The notes under the pieces: generated by a model
Told to the model about the DNA's origin: nothing
Databases searched by the model: none
What the model saw: only the letters and a program-made list of their open reading frames with translations
Program-made: the position numbers and the translations under genes
In this document: positions 43,221-51,488 of the stretch, piece after piece
How the letters are laid out: every line of letters begins with the position of its first letter
How positions within the stretch are numbered: position 1 is the first letter of the stretch
Origin: Blastococcus capsensis
GTDB taxonomy: Bacteria > Actinomycetota > Actinomycetes > Mycobacteriales > Geodermatophilaceae
DNA length: 64,000 bases
Direction of reading: 5' to 3'
Assembly (NCBI RefSeq): GCF_030165005.1
Contig: NZ_JASNNW010000002.1
Span: forward strand, 310,001 to 374,000

Positions 43221-43906
43221 CTCGTGTGCTGGTCGTGGAGGACGAGGAGTCCTTCTCCGATGCGCTGTCCTACATGCTGCGGCGGGAGGGGTTCGACACC
43301 GTCGTGGCCGCGACCGGGCACGACGCCCTGGCGGAGTACGACCGCGGCGGGGCCGACATCGTGCTGCTCGACCTCATGCTCCCCGGCCTGCCGGGCACCG
43401 AGGTCTGCCGGGCACTGCGGTCCCGCGGCAACGTACCGATCATCATGCTCACGGCCAAGGAGGCCGAGATCGACAAGGTGGTCGGGCTGGAGCTCGGCGC
43501 CGACGACTACGTCACCAAGCCGTACTCGGCGCGCGAACTCGTCGCCCGCATCCGCGCGGTCCTGCGCCGGCGTGGCGAGGTGGCCGACGCAGCCCCGGAC
43601 GACGGCGGCGTGCTGGCAGCCGGGCCGGTCCGGATGGACGTCGAGCGGCACATCGTCGCCGTCGACGGCGCTCAGGTGGCGCTTCCGCTCAAGGAGTTCG
43701 ATCTCCTGGAGTTCCTGCTGCGCAATGCGGGCCGGGTGCTCACCCGGGCACAGTTGATCGACCGGGTGTGGGGTTCCGACTACGTGGGCGACACGAAGAC
43801 CCTCGACGTCCACGTCAAGCGGCTGCGCGCCAAGCTCGAGCCCGACCCCGCGAACCCGAAGTACCTGCTGACGGTGCGGGGTCTGGGCTACAAGCTGGAG
43901 GCTTAG
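43217..43906 (+). CDS. regX3: Phosphate response regulator (RegX3/PhoP)
   Basis: The 229-residue OmpR-type regulator has the receiver residues Asp8-Asp9-type VVEDEE, the phosphoacceptor Asp52 in LLDLMLPG, and Lys101 in TKPYSARE. A winged helix follows with LPLKEFDLLEFLLRNAG and TKTLDVHVKRLRAKLE. In actinobacteria this protein binds 11-base GTTCACC direct repeats, and such repeats lie before pstS, phoX and phoU/senX3 in this window. It is therefore the probable controller of the phosphate genes at 1-11 kb. Confidence 0.94.
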   Translation: MTRVLVVEDEESFSDALSYMLRREGFDTVVAATGHDALAEYDRGGADIVLLDLMLPGLPGTEVCRALRSRGNVPIIMLTAKEAEIDKVVGLELGADDYVTKPYSARELVARIRAVLRRRGEVADAAPDDGGVLAAGPVRMDVERHIVAVDGAQVALPLKEFDLLEFLLRNAGRVLTRAQLIDRVWGSDYVGDTKTLDVHVKRLRAKLEPDPANPKYLLTVRGLGYKLEA

Positions 43907-43960
43907 GCCCCGTTCCGGGTCCCGCCCTGGGCCTGCGAGCGGTGAGTGGGACGGGGCCCT
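43906..43960. terminator. Hairpin/dispersed repeat between regX3 and the DUF3072 gene
   Basis: GGCCCCGTTCC on the left pairs with GGGACGGGGCCC on the right; the middle has CTGGGCCTGCGAGC-like sequence. It lies exactly between convergent stop codons, as does the related element at 949. Confidence 0.6.
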
Positions 43961-43963
43961 TTC

Positions 43964-44158
43964 TCAGCCGTCGTTCTTGAGGTCGTCGATCTTCTTCGAC
44001 GCGTCGGCCTTCGAGATGTCCTCGGAAACCTCCTCGTCCGTGCCACGTGCCAGGGTCTCCAGGTAGCTCTTCTGCGCCCCCGTGGCCGGCTCGTCGCCGG
44101 TGACCCAGTCGTCGGGATTCTTCTCGGTGGTCTGCTCGGGGGAGTTCGACTCGCTCAT
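43964..44158 (-). CDS. DUF3072 small protein
   Basis: The 64-residue product is acidic at the N-terminus and matches DUF3072: PDDWVTGDEPATGAQKSYLETLA, in two stretches, followed by ADASKKIDDL. It is soluble and has no known function. The gene is convergent with regX3 and shares its terminator. The motif QKSYLETLAR is well conserved in actinobacteria, so the call of family is good. Confidence 0.8.
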   Translation of the reverse strand: MSESNSPEQTTEKNPDDWVTGDEPATGAQKSYLETLARGTDEEVSEDISKADASKKIDDLKNDG

Positions 44159-44168
44159 GTGTTCGATC

Positions 44169-44387
44169 CTAGGCGCGGGTGAGCTCCCGCGCCTCCGGAA
44201 CGGCCGGCTGCGTGCGCGCCGCGCGCGCAGCCTCCCAGCTGCGCCCGGTGCGGTAGACGTGGACGCCTGCGCAGGCGGGGCACGCCACGTGCAGGGCGAT
44301 GTGGGTCGGGTGGTTGACGACCGACCGGATCCGCCGGTCGGCGACCAGCTCCTCGGACCGGGTGACGGGGCAGGTGATCAGCAGCAT
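44169..44387 (-). CDS. Small Cys-containing protein of unknown function
   Basis: The 72-residue product starts MLLITCPVTRSEELV and has CPACAGVHVYRTGRSW near residue 35, so the Cys5 and CxxC could bind zinc. I chose the ATG at 44387. An open frame extends further upstream, but its additional residues overlap the promoter region of the divergent regulator. It lies just upstream of DUF3072 on the same strand. I do not recognise a named family. Confidence 0.6.
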   Translation of the reverse strand: MLLITCPVTRSEELVADRRIRSVVNHPTHIALHVACPACAGVHVYRTGRSWEAARAARTQPAVPEARELTRA

Positions 44388-44468
44388 GGCTGCAGCCTGC
44401 GTCCGCGGGATCGCGCAGACGAGTGGCAGGAGTGACCAGCAGCGCAGCATTTCTGCCATAGTTCCGGC

Positions 44469-45578
44469 ATGACCGTCGCGCCCGACCCCGTCGTCGTCAG
44501 CATCGTGGTCGCCGACGGGCTGGTCGGGAGCTTCGGCCTCGGGGTGGCTGCCGAGGTCTTCGGCTACGACCGCCGGTCGATCGGGCTGCCGGCCTTCGAC
44601 TTCGCCCTGGTCACCGAGCGGCCGGGCGTCCTGCGCACCGACACCGGCATCCCGATCACCGTGGAGCACGGGCTGGACCGGCTCGATCGCTCGGACATCG
44701 TGCTGATCACCGCCTGGGAGGTGTTCCACGAGCTCCCGTCCGAGGCGCTGCTCGGCGCCCTCCGGGCGGCCGCCGCGCGCGGGGCGATCCTGGTCAGCCA
44801 CTGCACCGGAGCCTTCGTGCTCGCCGCCGCCGGGCTGCTCGACGGCAAGCGGGTGACGACGCACTGGAAGTACGCCGGCGAGCTCGCTGCGCGCTATCCG
44901 GAGCTGGACGTCGACCCGTCGGTCCTCTACGTCGACAACGGCCCGATCATCACCGGCGCGGGCACCGCGGCCGGCGTCGACGCGCTGCTGCACCTCCTCC
45001 GGCGGGAGTGGGGCGCCGCGGCAGCCAACGCCCTGGCCCGGGAGATGGTCGTGCCCCCGCACCGCGACGGCGGGCAGGCGCAGTTCATCGACGCACCCGT
45101 ACCGGCCTGCCGGGACGACCTGCTGGGCGTCGCCCTCGACTGGGCCGCCGGTCACCTCGCCGAGGACATCAGCGTCGACGACCTGGCCCGGCGGGCCCTG
45201 ATGAGCCCGCGCAGCTTCGCCCGCCGTTTCAAGGCCACCACCGGCACGACGCCGCACGCCTGGCTGCTCGCCCAGCGCCTGGCCGCGGCCGAGGAGCTGC
45301 TCGAGAGCAGCGACGCATCGATCGAGGAGGTCGCCCGCTTGGTGGGCTTCGGGACGGCGGCCGGTCTGCGCGAGCAGTTCACCCGCCGGCGGGGCGTCTC
45401 CCCCCGCACCTACCGGCAGACCTTCCGGGCCGCCGGGGGAGCGCAGCCTGCCGGGACCTCACCCGCCGGGGCGGCGCCGGTGCAGCTCGACGGGCACCGG
45501 CCGGCCGGGCAGCGGGGGACTGGCGGGATGGGGCGCGACCAGACCCTGGTCGAGGCGGGCCTCGGTCAGCCGGCGTAG
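44469..45578 (+). CDS. GlxA-type transcriptional regulator (DJ-1/PfpI plus AraC HTH)
   Basis: The 369-residue product has a DJ-1/PfpI-like N-terminal domain ([20 protein letters not shown], with the nucleophile-elbow Cys) and a C-terminal AraC pair of helix-turn-helix motifs ([20 protein letters not shown] and [18 protein letters not shown]). Such regulators often sense small metabolites; the effector is unknown. CATAGT lies six bases before the ATG, suggesting a leaderless mRNA. The last 40 codons overlap the convergent gene at 45459 by 120 bases. Confidence 0.88.
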   Translation: MTVAPDPVVVSIVVADGLVGSFGLGVAAEVFGYDRRSIGLPAFDFALVTERPGVLRTDTGIPITVEHGLDRLDRSDIVLITAWEVFHELPSEALLGALRAAAARGAILVSHCTGAFVLAAAGLLDGKRVTTHWKYAGELAARYPELDVDPSVLYVDNGPIITGAGTAAGVDALLHLLRREWGAAAANALAREMVVPPHRDGGQAQFIDAPVPACRDDLLGVALDWAAGHLAEDISVDDLARRALMSPRSFARRFKATTGTTPHAWLLAQRLAAAEELLESSDASIEEVARLVGFGTAAGLREQFTRRRGVSPRTYRQTFRAAGGAQPAGTSPAGAAPVQLDGHRPAGQRGTGGMGRDQTLVEAGLGQPA

Positions 45579-46298
45579 CTCTGCGTACGCCGCGGCGCCC
45601 AGCAGCGCGGTCAGCTCCGCGGCGTAGGTGAGCACCAGGGGCTCGGGCGAGACGTGCGCCGTCGGCGATCCGGTGCACCACCAGTGCAGGTCGGCGCCTC
45701 CGGGGCCCCAGCCGCGCCGGTCGAACTCCCCGATGCTCGAGACCAGCACGCGGCTGCCGTCGGGGCGCTCCTCGTGCTCTTGTTCGCGCCGCACCGGGAG
45801 CTGCCAGCAGACGTCGGGCTTGGCGGTGAGCGGGTGCAGCCCGGTGCGCACCGCCATCCGGTGCAGCGCGCAGCCGCTGCCGCCGGCGAAGCCCGGCCGG
45901 TTGAGGAAGACGCAGGCGCCGTCGACGACCCGCGTGCGCAGCGACCGGACGGCGTCGGGCTCGTCGGGGGCCACCCCGTCATCTGCCCGATCCTCCTCCG
46001 TCCAGGCCGCGCGCCCCACCGGGGCCAGCTGCCAGTCCTCGTCGGTCAGGTCGGCGACCGCCGCGGTGACCCGGTGCAGGTCGTCCTCGTCGGTGAAGAA
46101 GGCCCCGTGGCTGCAGCACCCGTCGTCCGGACGCGCCTCGACGACGCCGGCGCAGCCACGCCCGAAGACGCACGTCCAGGCCGACGTCAGCCATGTCAGG
46201 TCCGCCCGGACCAGGTGCTCGGGATCGGCGGGGTCGGGGAACTCCACCCACTCCCGCGGGAAGTCCAGGCCGACCTCCTCGGGGGGCTCGTTCCGCAC
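45459..46298 (-). CDS. Cys-rich conserved protein (Rv0495c-like)
   Basis: The 279-residue soluble protein has conserved cysteines in [32 protein letters not shown] and [10 protein letters not shown], a pattern that may bind a metal or iron-sulfur cluster (inference). It sits beside ppx, as Rv0495c does in M. tuberculosis. The GTG start has TAGGCT six bases upstream (46310-46305) with no ribosome-binding site. The 3' end overlaps the GlxA-type gene by 120 bases on the opposite strand. The function is unknown. Confidence 0.8.
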   Translation of the reverse strand: MRNEPPEEVGLDFPREWVEFPDPADPEHLVRADLTWLTSAWTCVFGRGCAGVVEARPDDGCCSHGAFFTDEDDLHRVTAAVADLTDEDWQLAPVGRAAWTEEDRADDGVAPDEPDAVRSLRTRVVDGACVFLNRPGFAGGSGCALHRMAVRTGLHPLTAKPDVCWQLPVRREQEHEERPDGSRVLVSSIGEFDRRGWGPGGADLHWWCTGSPTAHVSPEPLVLTYAAELTALLGAAAYAELRRLTEARLDQGLVAPHPASPPLPGRPVPVELHRRRPGG

Positions 46299-46330
46299 CG
46301 GGCCAGCCTAGTGAAAGAACCCCTGCCCGC

Positions 46331-46508
46331 CTCCGCTCGCAAGCTCGCGGTGGGACCCTGCAGGGGGCCGTCCGGCAGAATCGGCGCATTCACCTGGGGC
46401 TGCTGGACGTCGGCTCCCCCTCCGCTCGCAAGCTCGCGGTGGGACCCTGCAGGCGGCCGTCCGGCAGACTGACGGCATGCGACTCGGGGTGCTGGACGTC
46501 GGCTCGAA
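46331..46508 (+). repeat. 89-bp tandem duplication covering the ppx promoter and first codons
   Basis: Unit 1 (46331-46419) and unit 2 (46420-46508) both start CTCCGCTCGCAAGCTCGCGG and both contain GGCCGTCCGGCAGA followed by the beginning of ppx. In unit 2 this is the real start (ATGCGACTCGGGGTGCTGG). In unit 1 the start codon is ATT and a few codons differ. The first half of the unit is a dispersed repeat also seen at 30668. Confidence 0.9.
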
Positions 46509-47421
46509 CACGGTGCACCTGCTGGTCGTGGAAGCGCACCGCGGCGCGCACCCCACCCCGATGCACGACGACAGGTCCGTCCTGCGCCTGGCCGAGCACG
46601 TCGGAGCCGACGACATGCTGTCCAAGGCGGGGGAGAAGGCCCTGCTGAACGCGGTGCACGACGCCCGCAAGCAAGCCGAGAAGCGGGGCTGCGACGAGTT
46701 CATGGCCCTGGTCACCTCGGCGATCCGGGACGCGGTCAACGGCCTGGAGGTGCTCGAGCGGGTCCAGGACAAGACCGGGGTCGAGCTCCAGGTGCTCAGC
46801 GGGGAGGACGAGGCCCGGCTGACCTTCCTCGCCGTGCGTCGCTGGTTCGGCTGGAGCGCGGGCCGACTGCTCGTGCTCGACATCGGGGGTGGTTCCCTCG
46901 AGCTCGCCGCCGGCATCGACGAGGACCCCGAGGTCGCGCTCTCCCTGCCGCTCGGCGCGGGCCGGATGACGCGGCGGTTCCTCCCGGCGGCGACCGGGGG
47001 CGGGCGCCCCGACCTCGCCGCGCTGGACGACCTGGCCGCGCACGCGAGCGACCTGCTGGCGCCGGCTGCGGAGAAGATCGCGGCCGCCGGACCGCCCGAC
47101 CTGGTCGCCGCCACGAGCAAGACCTTCCGCACCCTCGCCCGGCTGGCCGGCGCCGCGCCGTCGTCCGCCGGACTCCGCGTGCCGCGCGAGCTGAGCGCCA
47201 CGGGGCTGGGCCAGCTGGTGGGCTTCGTCTCCCGCATCGGGTCCTCGGCGCTGGCCGAACTACCGGGCGTCTCGGCCGACCGGGCGCACCAGGTTCCCGC
47301 GGGCGCCGTGGTGGCTGCCGCAACTCTGCGTGCGCTGGACGTACCGTGCGTGCGGATGTGCCCGTGGGCGCTGCGCGAGGGAGTCATCCTCCGCAGGCTG
47401 GACTCGTTGGGAGGGGCGTGA
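46477..47421 (+). CDS. ppx: Exopolyphosphatase/guanosine pentaphosphatase (Ppx/GppA family)
   Basis: The 314-residue protein has the ASKHA fold with GVLDVGSNTVHLLVVE at the start and LVLDIGGGSLELAAG as the second phosphate loop. Ppx/GppA proteins release phosphate from polyphosphate or from pppGpp. The short length, without the extra C-terminal domains of E. coli Ppx, is that of the mycobacterial Rv0496 type. CAGACT lies six bases before the ATG, so the mRNA is probably leaderless. The 5' end is duplicated upstream. Confidence 0.92.
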   Translation: MRLGVLDVGSNTVHLLVVEAHRGAHPTPMHDDRSVLRLAEHVGADDMLSKAGEKALLNAVHDARKQAEKRGCDEFMALVTSAIRDAVNGLEVLERVQDKTGVELQVLSGEDEARLTFLAVRRWFGWSAGRLLVLDIGGGSLELAAGIDEDPEVALSLPLGAGRMTRRFLPAATGGGRPDLAALDDLAAHASDLLAPAAEKIAAAGPPDLVAATSKTFRTLARLAGAAPSSAGLRVPRELSATGLGQLVGFVSRIGSSALAELPGVSADRAHQVPAGAVVAAATLRALDVPCVRMCPWALREGVILRRLDSLGGA

Positions 47422-48269
47422 TGGCCGAGCCGGACTGGAACCCGGACACGGGAGGACGATCCCTCGCCGAGATCCTGCGCGAGGCCGGCGTCGAGTCCGC
47501 TGCCCGCACCGCCCGCCGCCGCCGTCCCGACGACGACACCGGCATCCGTCAGCGGCGGGCCGACGACGACACCGGCATCCGTCAGCGGCGGGTCGACGAC
47601 GCCGCGGCCGCCGATCGCGCCGGCTTCAGCCGGCGCCGCAGCGATCAGGAGCCGGCCGTCGCCGCGCCGGTCCGCGAGCGACGCGCCCCCCGGCGCCCGG
47701 CGCCGGACCCGGTCACCGCCGCCATCCCGGGGCTGCGGCCGGACCGCAAGCCGGGGGTTCCGCACCCCTCCGCGCCGGTGCCGCCGCTGCGGCGCCCGGC
47801 CGACGCCGCCGGAGCGCAGCGCACGGCCGATCGCACCGCCGGCCGCGCCGGTGACCGCGCGGCAGCCCGGACGGCCGACCGCCCGGAGGCGCGCACCGCG
47901 ACCTCCCGTACCGGCCACGCCTCCACCGGCCCGATCCCGGTGGTCCGGGCCGACGATCTCGGCGACAGCGATCTCGATGCCACTCCCCGGGAGAGCGCGC
48001 TGGCCTGGCTGCGCTTCGCCGGCGAGCTGGTCATCGCGCTCGTGGCCGGGGTCGGCATCTACTTCGCTGCCACCGTGCTGTGGGAGATGCTGCCGCACCT
48101 GGCGGTCTTCCTCGCCCCGCTGGCGGTCACCGGCCTGGTCGGCGGGGTGAACCTCTGGCGGCAGCGGCAGGGCGCCGAGCCGGCCGGGGCGCGACTGCTC
48201 GCCGTCCTCGTCTTCGCCGGCACCCTGCTGACCATCGCGCCGGCCGCCGGGCTGCTCGCCACGTCCTGA
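47421..48269 (+). CDS. Membrane protein with long charged N-terminal region (Rv0497-like)
   Basis: The 282-residue product has about 195 residues of Arg/Ala/Asp/Pro-rich, disordered sequence and then three hydrophobic helices (AGELVIALVAGVGIYFAAT onward). Near the start is GGRSLAEILREAGVES. A 39-base direct repeat encodes two copies of DDDTGIRQRR. The ATG shares one base with the ppx stop codon. M. tuberculosis has a similar gene after ppx. The function is unknown. Confidence 0.75.
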   Translation: MAEPDWNPDTGGRSLAEILREAGVESAARTARRRRPDDDTGIRQRRADDDTGIRQRRVDDAAAADRAGFSRRRSDQEPAVAAPVRERRAPRRPAPDPVTAAIPGLRPDRKPGVPHPSAPVPPLRRPADAAGAQRTADRTAGRAGDRAAARTADRPEARTATSRTGHASTGPIPVVRADDLGDSDLDATPRESALAWLRFAGELVIALVAGVGIYFAATVLWEMLPHLAVFLAPLAVTGLVGGVNLWRQRQGAEPAGARLLAVLVFAGTLLTIAPAAGLLATS

Positions 48270-48278
48270 CCACCGGGG

Positions 48279-48845
48279 TCAGGCGTCCACGGACTCCTCG
48301 TCGCGCGAGGCGGCGAACTCCTCCACGACCGTCGATCCGAAGGCGTCCAGGTCGTCGGGCTTGCGGCTGGTGATCAGGTTCCCGTCCACCACGACCTCCT
48401 CGTCGACCCACGTGGCGCCGGCGTTGCGCAGATCCGTCTGCAGCGACGGCCACGACGTCATGCGCCGGCCGCGGACCACGCCGGCCTCGATGAGCACCCA
48501 CGGTGCGTGGCAGATGGCGGCCACCGGCTTGCCGGCGTCGAAGAACGCCTTGACGAAGGTCACCGCGTCGGCGTCCGCGCGGACGAAGTCTCCGTTGATG
48601 ACCCCGCCGGGCAGCAGGAGGGCCGCGTAGTCGTCGGGGTCGGCAGATCCCAGGTCGGTGTCGACCGTGCGCCGATCCCCCTTGTCGATGTGGTCGTAGG
48701 CGGTGATCGTGCCCGTGCTGAACGAGACCAGCTCCGGCTCGGCGCCGGCCTCCTCGAGGGCCTGCCACGGCCGGTCCAGCTCGACCTGCTCCACTCCGTC
48801 GGTGGCCAGCACGGCCACCCTCATCCCGTCCAGTTCTCCTGCCAT
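48279..48845 (-). CDS. DJ-1/PfpI-family protein
   Basis: The 188-residue product has the PfpI fold with the nucleophile elbow AAICHAPWVLIEAG (Cys near residue 111) and LLLPGGVINGDFVR before it. Family members are described as cysteine peptidases, deglycases or general stress proteins; which applies here is open. It ends 9 bases from the convergent membrane-protein gene and begins with an ATG at 48845. Confidence 0.88.
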   Translation of the reverse strand: MAGELDGMRVAVLATDGVEQVELDRPWQALEEAGAEPELVSFSTGTITAYDHIDKGDRRTVDTDLGSADPDDYAALLLPGGVINGDFVRADADAVTFVKAFFDAGKPVAAICHAPWVLIEAGVVRGRRMTSWPSLQTDLRNAGATWVDEEVVVDGNLITSRKPDDLDAFGSTVVEEFAASRDEESVDA

Positions 48846-48903
48846 GAAGCGGCGCTACCCGGCCCCCGGAGCGCACACACCCGGGAGCACTACGGTTTCG
48901 GAC

Positions 48904-49572
48904 GTGCCCGTCGGTCCGCGCTCCCGCCGCCTCCTCGGCCGGCTCGCGCGCCGCGCGCTGGGGGCGGAGGACGCCGTCCGTGCCGCCGGCGACCTCGCCG
49001 CCGCCGGGTGGCAGGTGTGCCTGGAGGTCCACGGACCGGCCGGCCGGCGGCATGTCGCCGAGCTGGCCGGCCGGGTGGCCGACGCGGGGCTGGCCGCCCG
49101 GTGCGAGGTCACGGTGCCGGTGGGGCGGGGGGACGGCGCCCTGGTCGGGGTCCTCAGCGATCTGCCCGTCGAGGTGGCCCTGGCCGGCGCGCCCGGCGAC
49201 GTCGACCCGCTGGCCCGCGCGCTGCCGCGGGCGCGGGTGGTGGTCGGTGCGGGGGAGCCGTGGGCCGAGGAACGCTGCCGGGCCTCCGCCGGGCGGCGGG
49301 TACGGCTGGTCGCTGCCCGGGGTCCGGCTGCGGAGCTGGCTTTCGTGCGGTGCCTGAACGTCCTGATGGCCGGCGAGGGGCGACCCGCCGTCGCGACCGT
49401 GGATCCACGACTGATCGCCATCACCGGTGAGCGTGCGGCCTGGAACGGCCGCACGACCGAGAGCTGGGAGTACGTCATGCCCTGGGGAGAACCGACCGAG
49501 GACCAGCGCCACCTGCTGGCCGCCGGCCATGCCGTGCGCGTGCTCGTGCCCGTCGCGGGGGAGCGGGCGTGA
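48904..49572 (+). CDS. Proline-dehydrogenase-like protein, apparently degenerate
   Basis: The 222-residue product has two segments reminiscent of proline dehydrogenase: FVRCLNVLMAGEGRPAVATV with DPRLI, and, near the end, YVMPWGEPTEDQRHLLAAGH in the place of the usual strongly conserved PYG-xxxxxYxxRRLAERP signature. The substrate arginines of that signature are absent. It overlaps the proC start (GTGA), and proC acts on the neighbouring proline intermediate. It could be a TIM-barrel protein with another role. TACGGT lies seven bases before the GTG. Confidence 0.5.
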   Translation: MPVGPRSRRLLGRLARRALGAEDAVRAAGDLAAAGWQVCLEVHGPAGRRHVAELAGRVADAGLAARCEVTVPVGRGDGALVGVLSDLPVEVALAGAPGDVDPLARALPRARVVVGAGEPWAEERCRASAGRRVRLVAARGPAAELAFVRCLNVLMAGEGRPAVATVDPRLIAITGERAAWNGRTTESWEYVMPWGEPTEDQRHLLAAGHAVRVLVPVAGERA

Positions 49573-50387
49573 CCGCCACCGGGCGGCGCGGCCTGGCGAT
49601 CATCGGCGGGGGGAAGATCGGCGAGGCGCTGTTGTCGGGCCTGATCCGGCGCGGGGGAGCCGACGGCATCCTGGTCGTCGAGCGCAGCCCCGAGCGGGCG
49701 GCGCAGCTCACCGAGCGCTACGGCGTCCCGGCGGTGGAGCTGGCCGACGCCGCCGCCCGGGCCCGTGTCCTGCTCTTCGCGGTCAAACCGCAGGACATCG
49801 ACACGCTCCTCGGGCTGGTCGCCGGGCACGTGGACGACGGCCACCTGGTCGTCTCCGTCGCCGCCGGGGTGCCGACGAAGCGGATCGAGGCGGCCCTGCC
49901 GACCGGCGTGCCGGTGGTGCGGGTCATGCCGAACACCCCGGCCCTGGTGGACGAGGGGATGAGCGTGCTCTCGGCCGGGGCGCACGCCGGTGAGCAGCAC
50001 CTCGACGAGGCGGAGGCGCTGCTGGCCGCGGTCGGGCAGGTCCGCCGCGTGCCCGAGGCCCAGCAGGACGCGGTCACGGCGCTGTCCGGCAGCGGCCCGG
50101 CCTACTTCTTCTACCTCGTGGAGGCGATGGTCGACGCCGGCATCCTGCTCGGCCTGCCCCGGGCGCTGGCCGCCGACCTGATCGTGCAGACCGCGCTCGG
50201 CGCGGCGGTCATGATGCGGGACACCGGCGAGCACCCCGTCCAGCTGCGCGAGGCGGTGACGAGTCCGGGAGGGACGACGATCGCCGCCATCCGGGAGCTG
50301 GAGCGGCACGGGGTGCGGGCGGCGCTGATCGCGGCGATCGAGGCGGCGCACAGCCGCTCGGTCGAGCTCGGGGGCGACGCAGCCTGA
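49569..50387 (+). CDS. proC: Pyrroline-5-carboxylate reductase
   Basis: The enzyme makes proline from pyrroline 5-carboxylate with NAD(P)H. The 272-residue product has IIGGGKIGEALLSGLIRRGG at the start, MPNTPALVDEGMSVLSAG in the middle and the family signature REAVTSPGGTTIAAIRELE near the C-terminus. The GTG overlaps the stop of the upstream gene. It matches M. tuberculosis Rv0500 in position before the small regulator and bS22. Confidence 0.95.
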   Translation: MTATGRRGLAIIGGGKIGEALLSGLIRRGGADGILVVERSPERAAQLTERYGVPAVELADAAARARVLLFAVKPQDIDTLLGLVAGHVDDGHLVVSVAAGVPTKRIEAALPTGVPVVRVMPNTPALVDEGMSVLSAGAHAGEQHLDEAEALLAAVGQVRRVPEAQQDAVTALSGSGPAYFFYLVEAMVDAGILLGLPRALAADLIVQTALGAAVMMRDTGEHPVQLREAVTSPGGTTIAAIRELERHGVRAALIAAIEAAHSRSVELGGDAA

Positions 50388-50761
50388 CGACAGCCGAGGG
50401 AGCATCGCAGCGAGGGACGAGCGAGGAGCGGACCGAGGCGCGGAGTCGGGCCCGTGGACACAGCCTGACGTCGACACGTCGACCGCACGGACCGTGAATG
50501 GGCGAACACGCTAGCGCATTGATGGCCGAAAGTCCGCGACACAGCGTCATCGGGCGTGCACCGGGTCGCGAAACGCGCCGGGACGGATGTGCACCGTGTT
50601 GCATAGGTGTAGTTCTGCCTAGGACGGACCGGTCCGCCTGTTTGTTTCACCCATCGCTTCAGTCACGCCCGTCCCCTTACTCTCAGTACCAGCGCGTGCG
50701 TGTTCAGTTGCCGGTGGGGAAGCCGGCGCCACGACGCGCGCTAGGTACCGGAGACGAAGAC
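50388..50761. other. 374-base gap before the small HTH gene
   Basis: No coding frame is convincing here. The stretch at 50500-50700 is less GC-rich than its surroundings and should contain the promoter of the HTH gene; TAGTTC-like and TACTCT-like hexamers are visible near 50610 and 50683 but none stands out. The first 80 bases resemble the AGCGAGGGA-type low-complexity sequence seen in other gaps. Confidence 0.4.
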
Positions 50762-51106
50762 ATGACCATGCCCCAGCGCCACGCTGCCGCCACCGTCGTC
50801 CGTCCGGGGATGCCCATCCCCCGCCCGATGGGTCGCCCGATGAACGCCGCCGCCATGGCTCGCCCGGTGCCGGCCCAGCACCCCGCAGCCATGCCGATCG
50901 GCCGCCCGGCCGTCCCGGCCCCCCGCGCCGCCGTCACCTTCCTGACCGTCGCCGAGGTCGCCTCGATGATGCGCGTGTCGAAGATGACCGTGTACCGCCT
51001 CGTGCACGCCGGCGAGCTCGCCGCCGTCCGCGTCGGCCGCTCGTTCCGCGTGCCGGAGCGTGCCGTGCAGGACTACCTGCGCGACGCCTACACCGATATC
51101 GCCTGA
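50762..51106 (+). CDS. Excisionase-type helix-turn-helix protein (Rv0500A-like)
   Basis: The 114-residue product has a Met/Pro/Ala/Arg-rich first half with repeated PMGRP-like units. A compact MerR/excisionase-type DNA-binding domain follows: FLTVAEVASMMRVSKMTVYR, then LVHAGELAAVRVGRSFRVPE. The domain is close to the M. tuberculosis Rv0500A product. The gene lies before bS22 and the epimerase in both genomes. It is probably a small transcription regulator. The chosen ATG follows GGAG; longer upstream frames are unlikely to be translated. Confidence 0.85.
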   Translation: MTMPQRHAAATVVRPGMPIPRPMGRPMNAAAMARPVPAQHPAAMPIGRPAVPAPRAAVTFLTVAEVASMMRVSKMTVYRLVHAGELAAVRVGRSFRVPERAVQDYLRDAYTDIA

Positions 51107-51110
51107 GAAA

Positions 51111-51164
51111 GGACCCCGTCCTCCTCACCCCTCGCAGGCTCGGGGCGAGCCTCTGGACGGGGCC
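51111..51164. terminator. Hairpin/dispersed repeat after the small HTH gene
   Basis: GGACCCCGTCC and GGACGGGGCC are the arms and CTCGCAGGCTCGGGGCGAGCC lies between them, as two short palindromic parts. It follows the stop codon by four bases and belongs to the family found at 949, 30607, 43906 and 59096. Confidence 0.6.
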
Positions 51165-51200
51165 GACGGCCGGCTCCACCTGGCGGAGGCGGCACCTGGC

Positions 51201-51267
51201 CGCGGTGTCGCCCGGAGGGCGACGGTGTCATGGCCCGCGGTGTCGCCCGGAGGGCGACGGTGTCGTA
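51201..51267 (+). repeat. Two 35-bp direct repeats with internal palindromes
   Basis: Units at 51201 and 51236 both read CGCGGTGTCGCCCGGAGGGC and continue GACGGTGTC. Each holds the palindrome GTCGCCC-GGA-GGGCGAC. They lie in the gap before bS22, about 115 bases upstream of its start, and could be binding sites or a folded leader. Confidence 0.7.
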
Positions 51268-51379
51268 GCGGCAACGTCGCCGCGGGGTGGCTCGGGTACG
51301 CTCGGTCGCCGAGCGACACCCGGGGAGATCCCCGCTGTCGCGCTCGAGCTGACATTCGTGACGACGTCGGGAGCAACAC

Positions 51380-51478
51380 GTGGGTTCGGTCATCAAGAAG
51401 CGACGCAAGCGGATGGCGAAGAAGAAGCACCGCAAGCTGCTGAAGAAGACGCGCGTCCAGCGCCGCAACAAGAAGTGA
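51380..51478 (+). CDS. Small ribosomal subunit protein bS22
   Basis: This 32-residue, very basic protein reads [20 protein letters not shown] and ends QRRNKK, closely like the mycobacterial small-subunit protein bS22 (Rv0500B; AURKAIP1/COX24-like domain). It binds rRNA in the small subunit of the actinobacterial ribosome. The GTG at 51380 follows GGGAG by six bases. The gene is too short for many gene finders and overlaps longer shadow frames. Confidence 0.9.
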   Translation: MGSVIKKRRKRMAKKKHRKLLKKTRVQRRNKK

Positions 51479-51488
51479 GCTGACGCTC

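Noticed and set aside
51201-51267. Possible CRISPR-like repeats
   Set aside because: There are only two 35-base units directly adjacent with no spacers, so this is a simple direct repeat.
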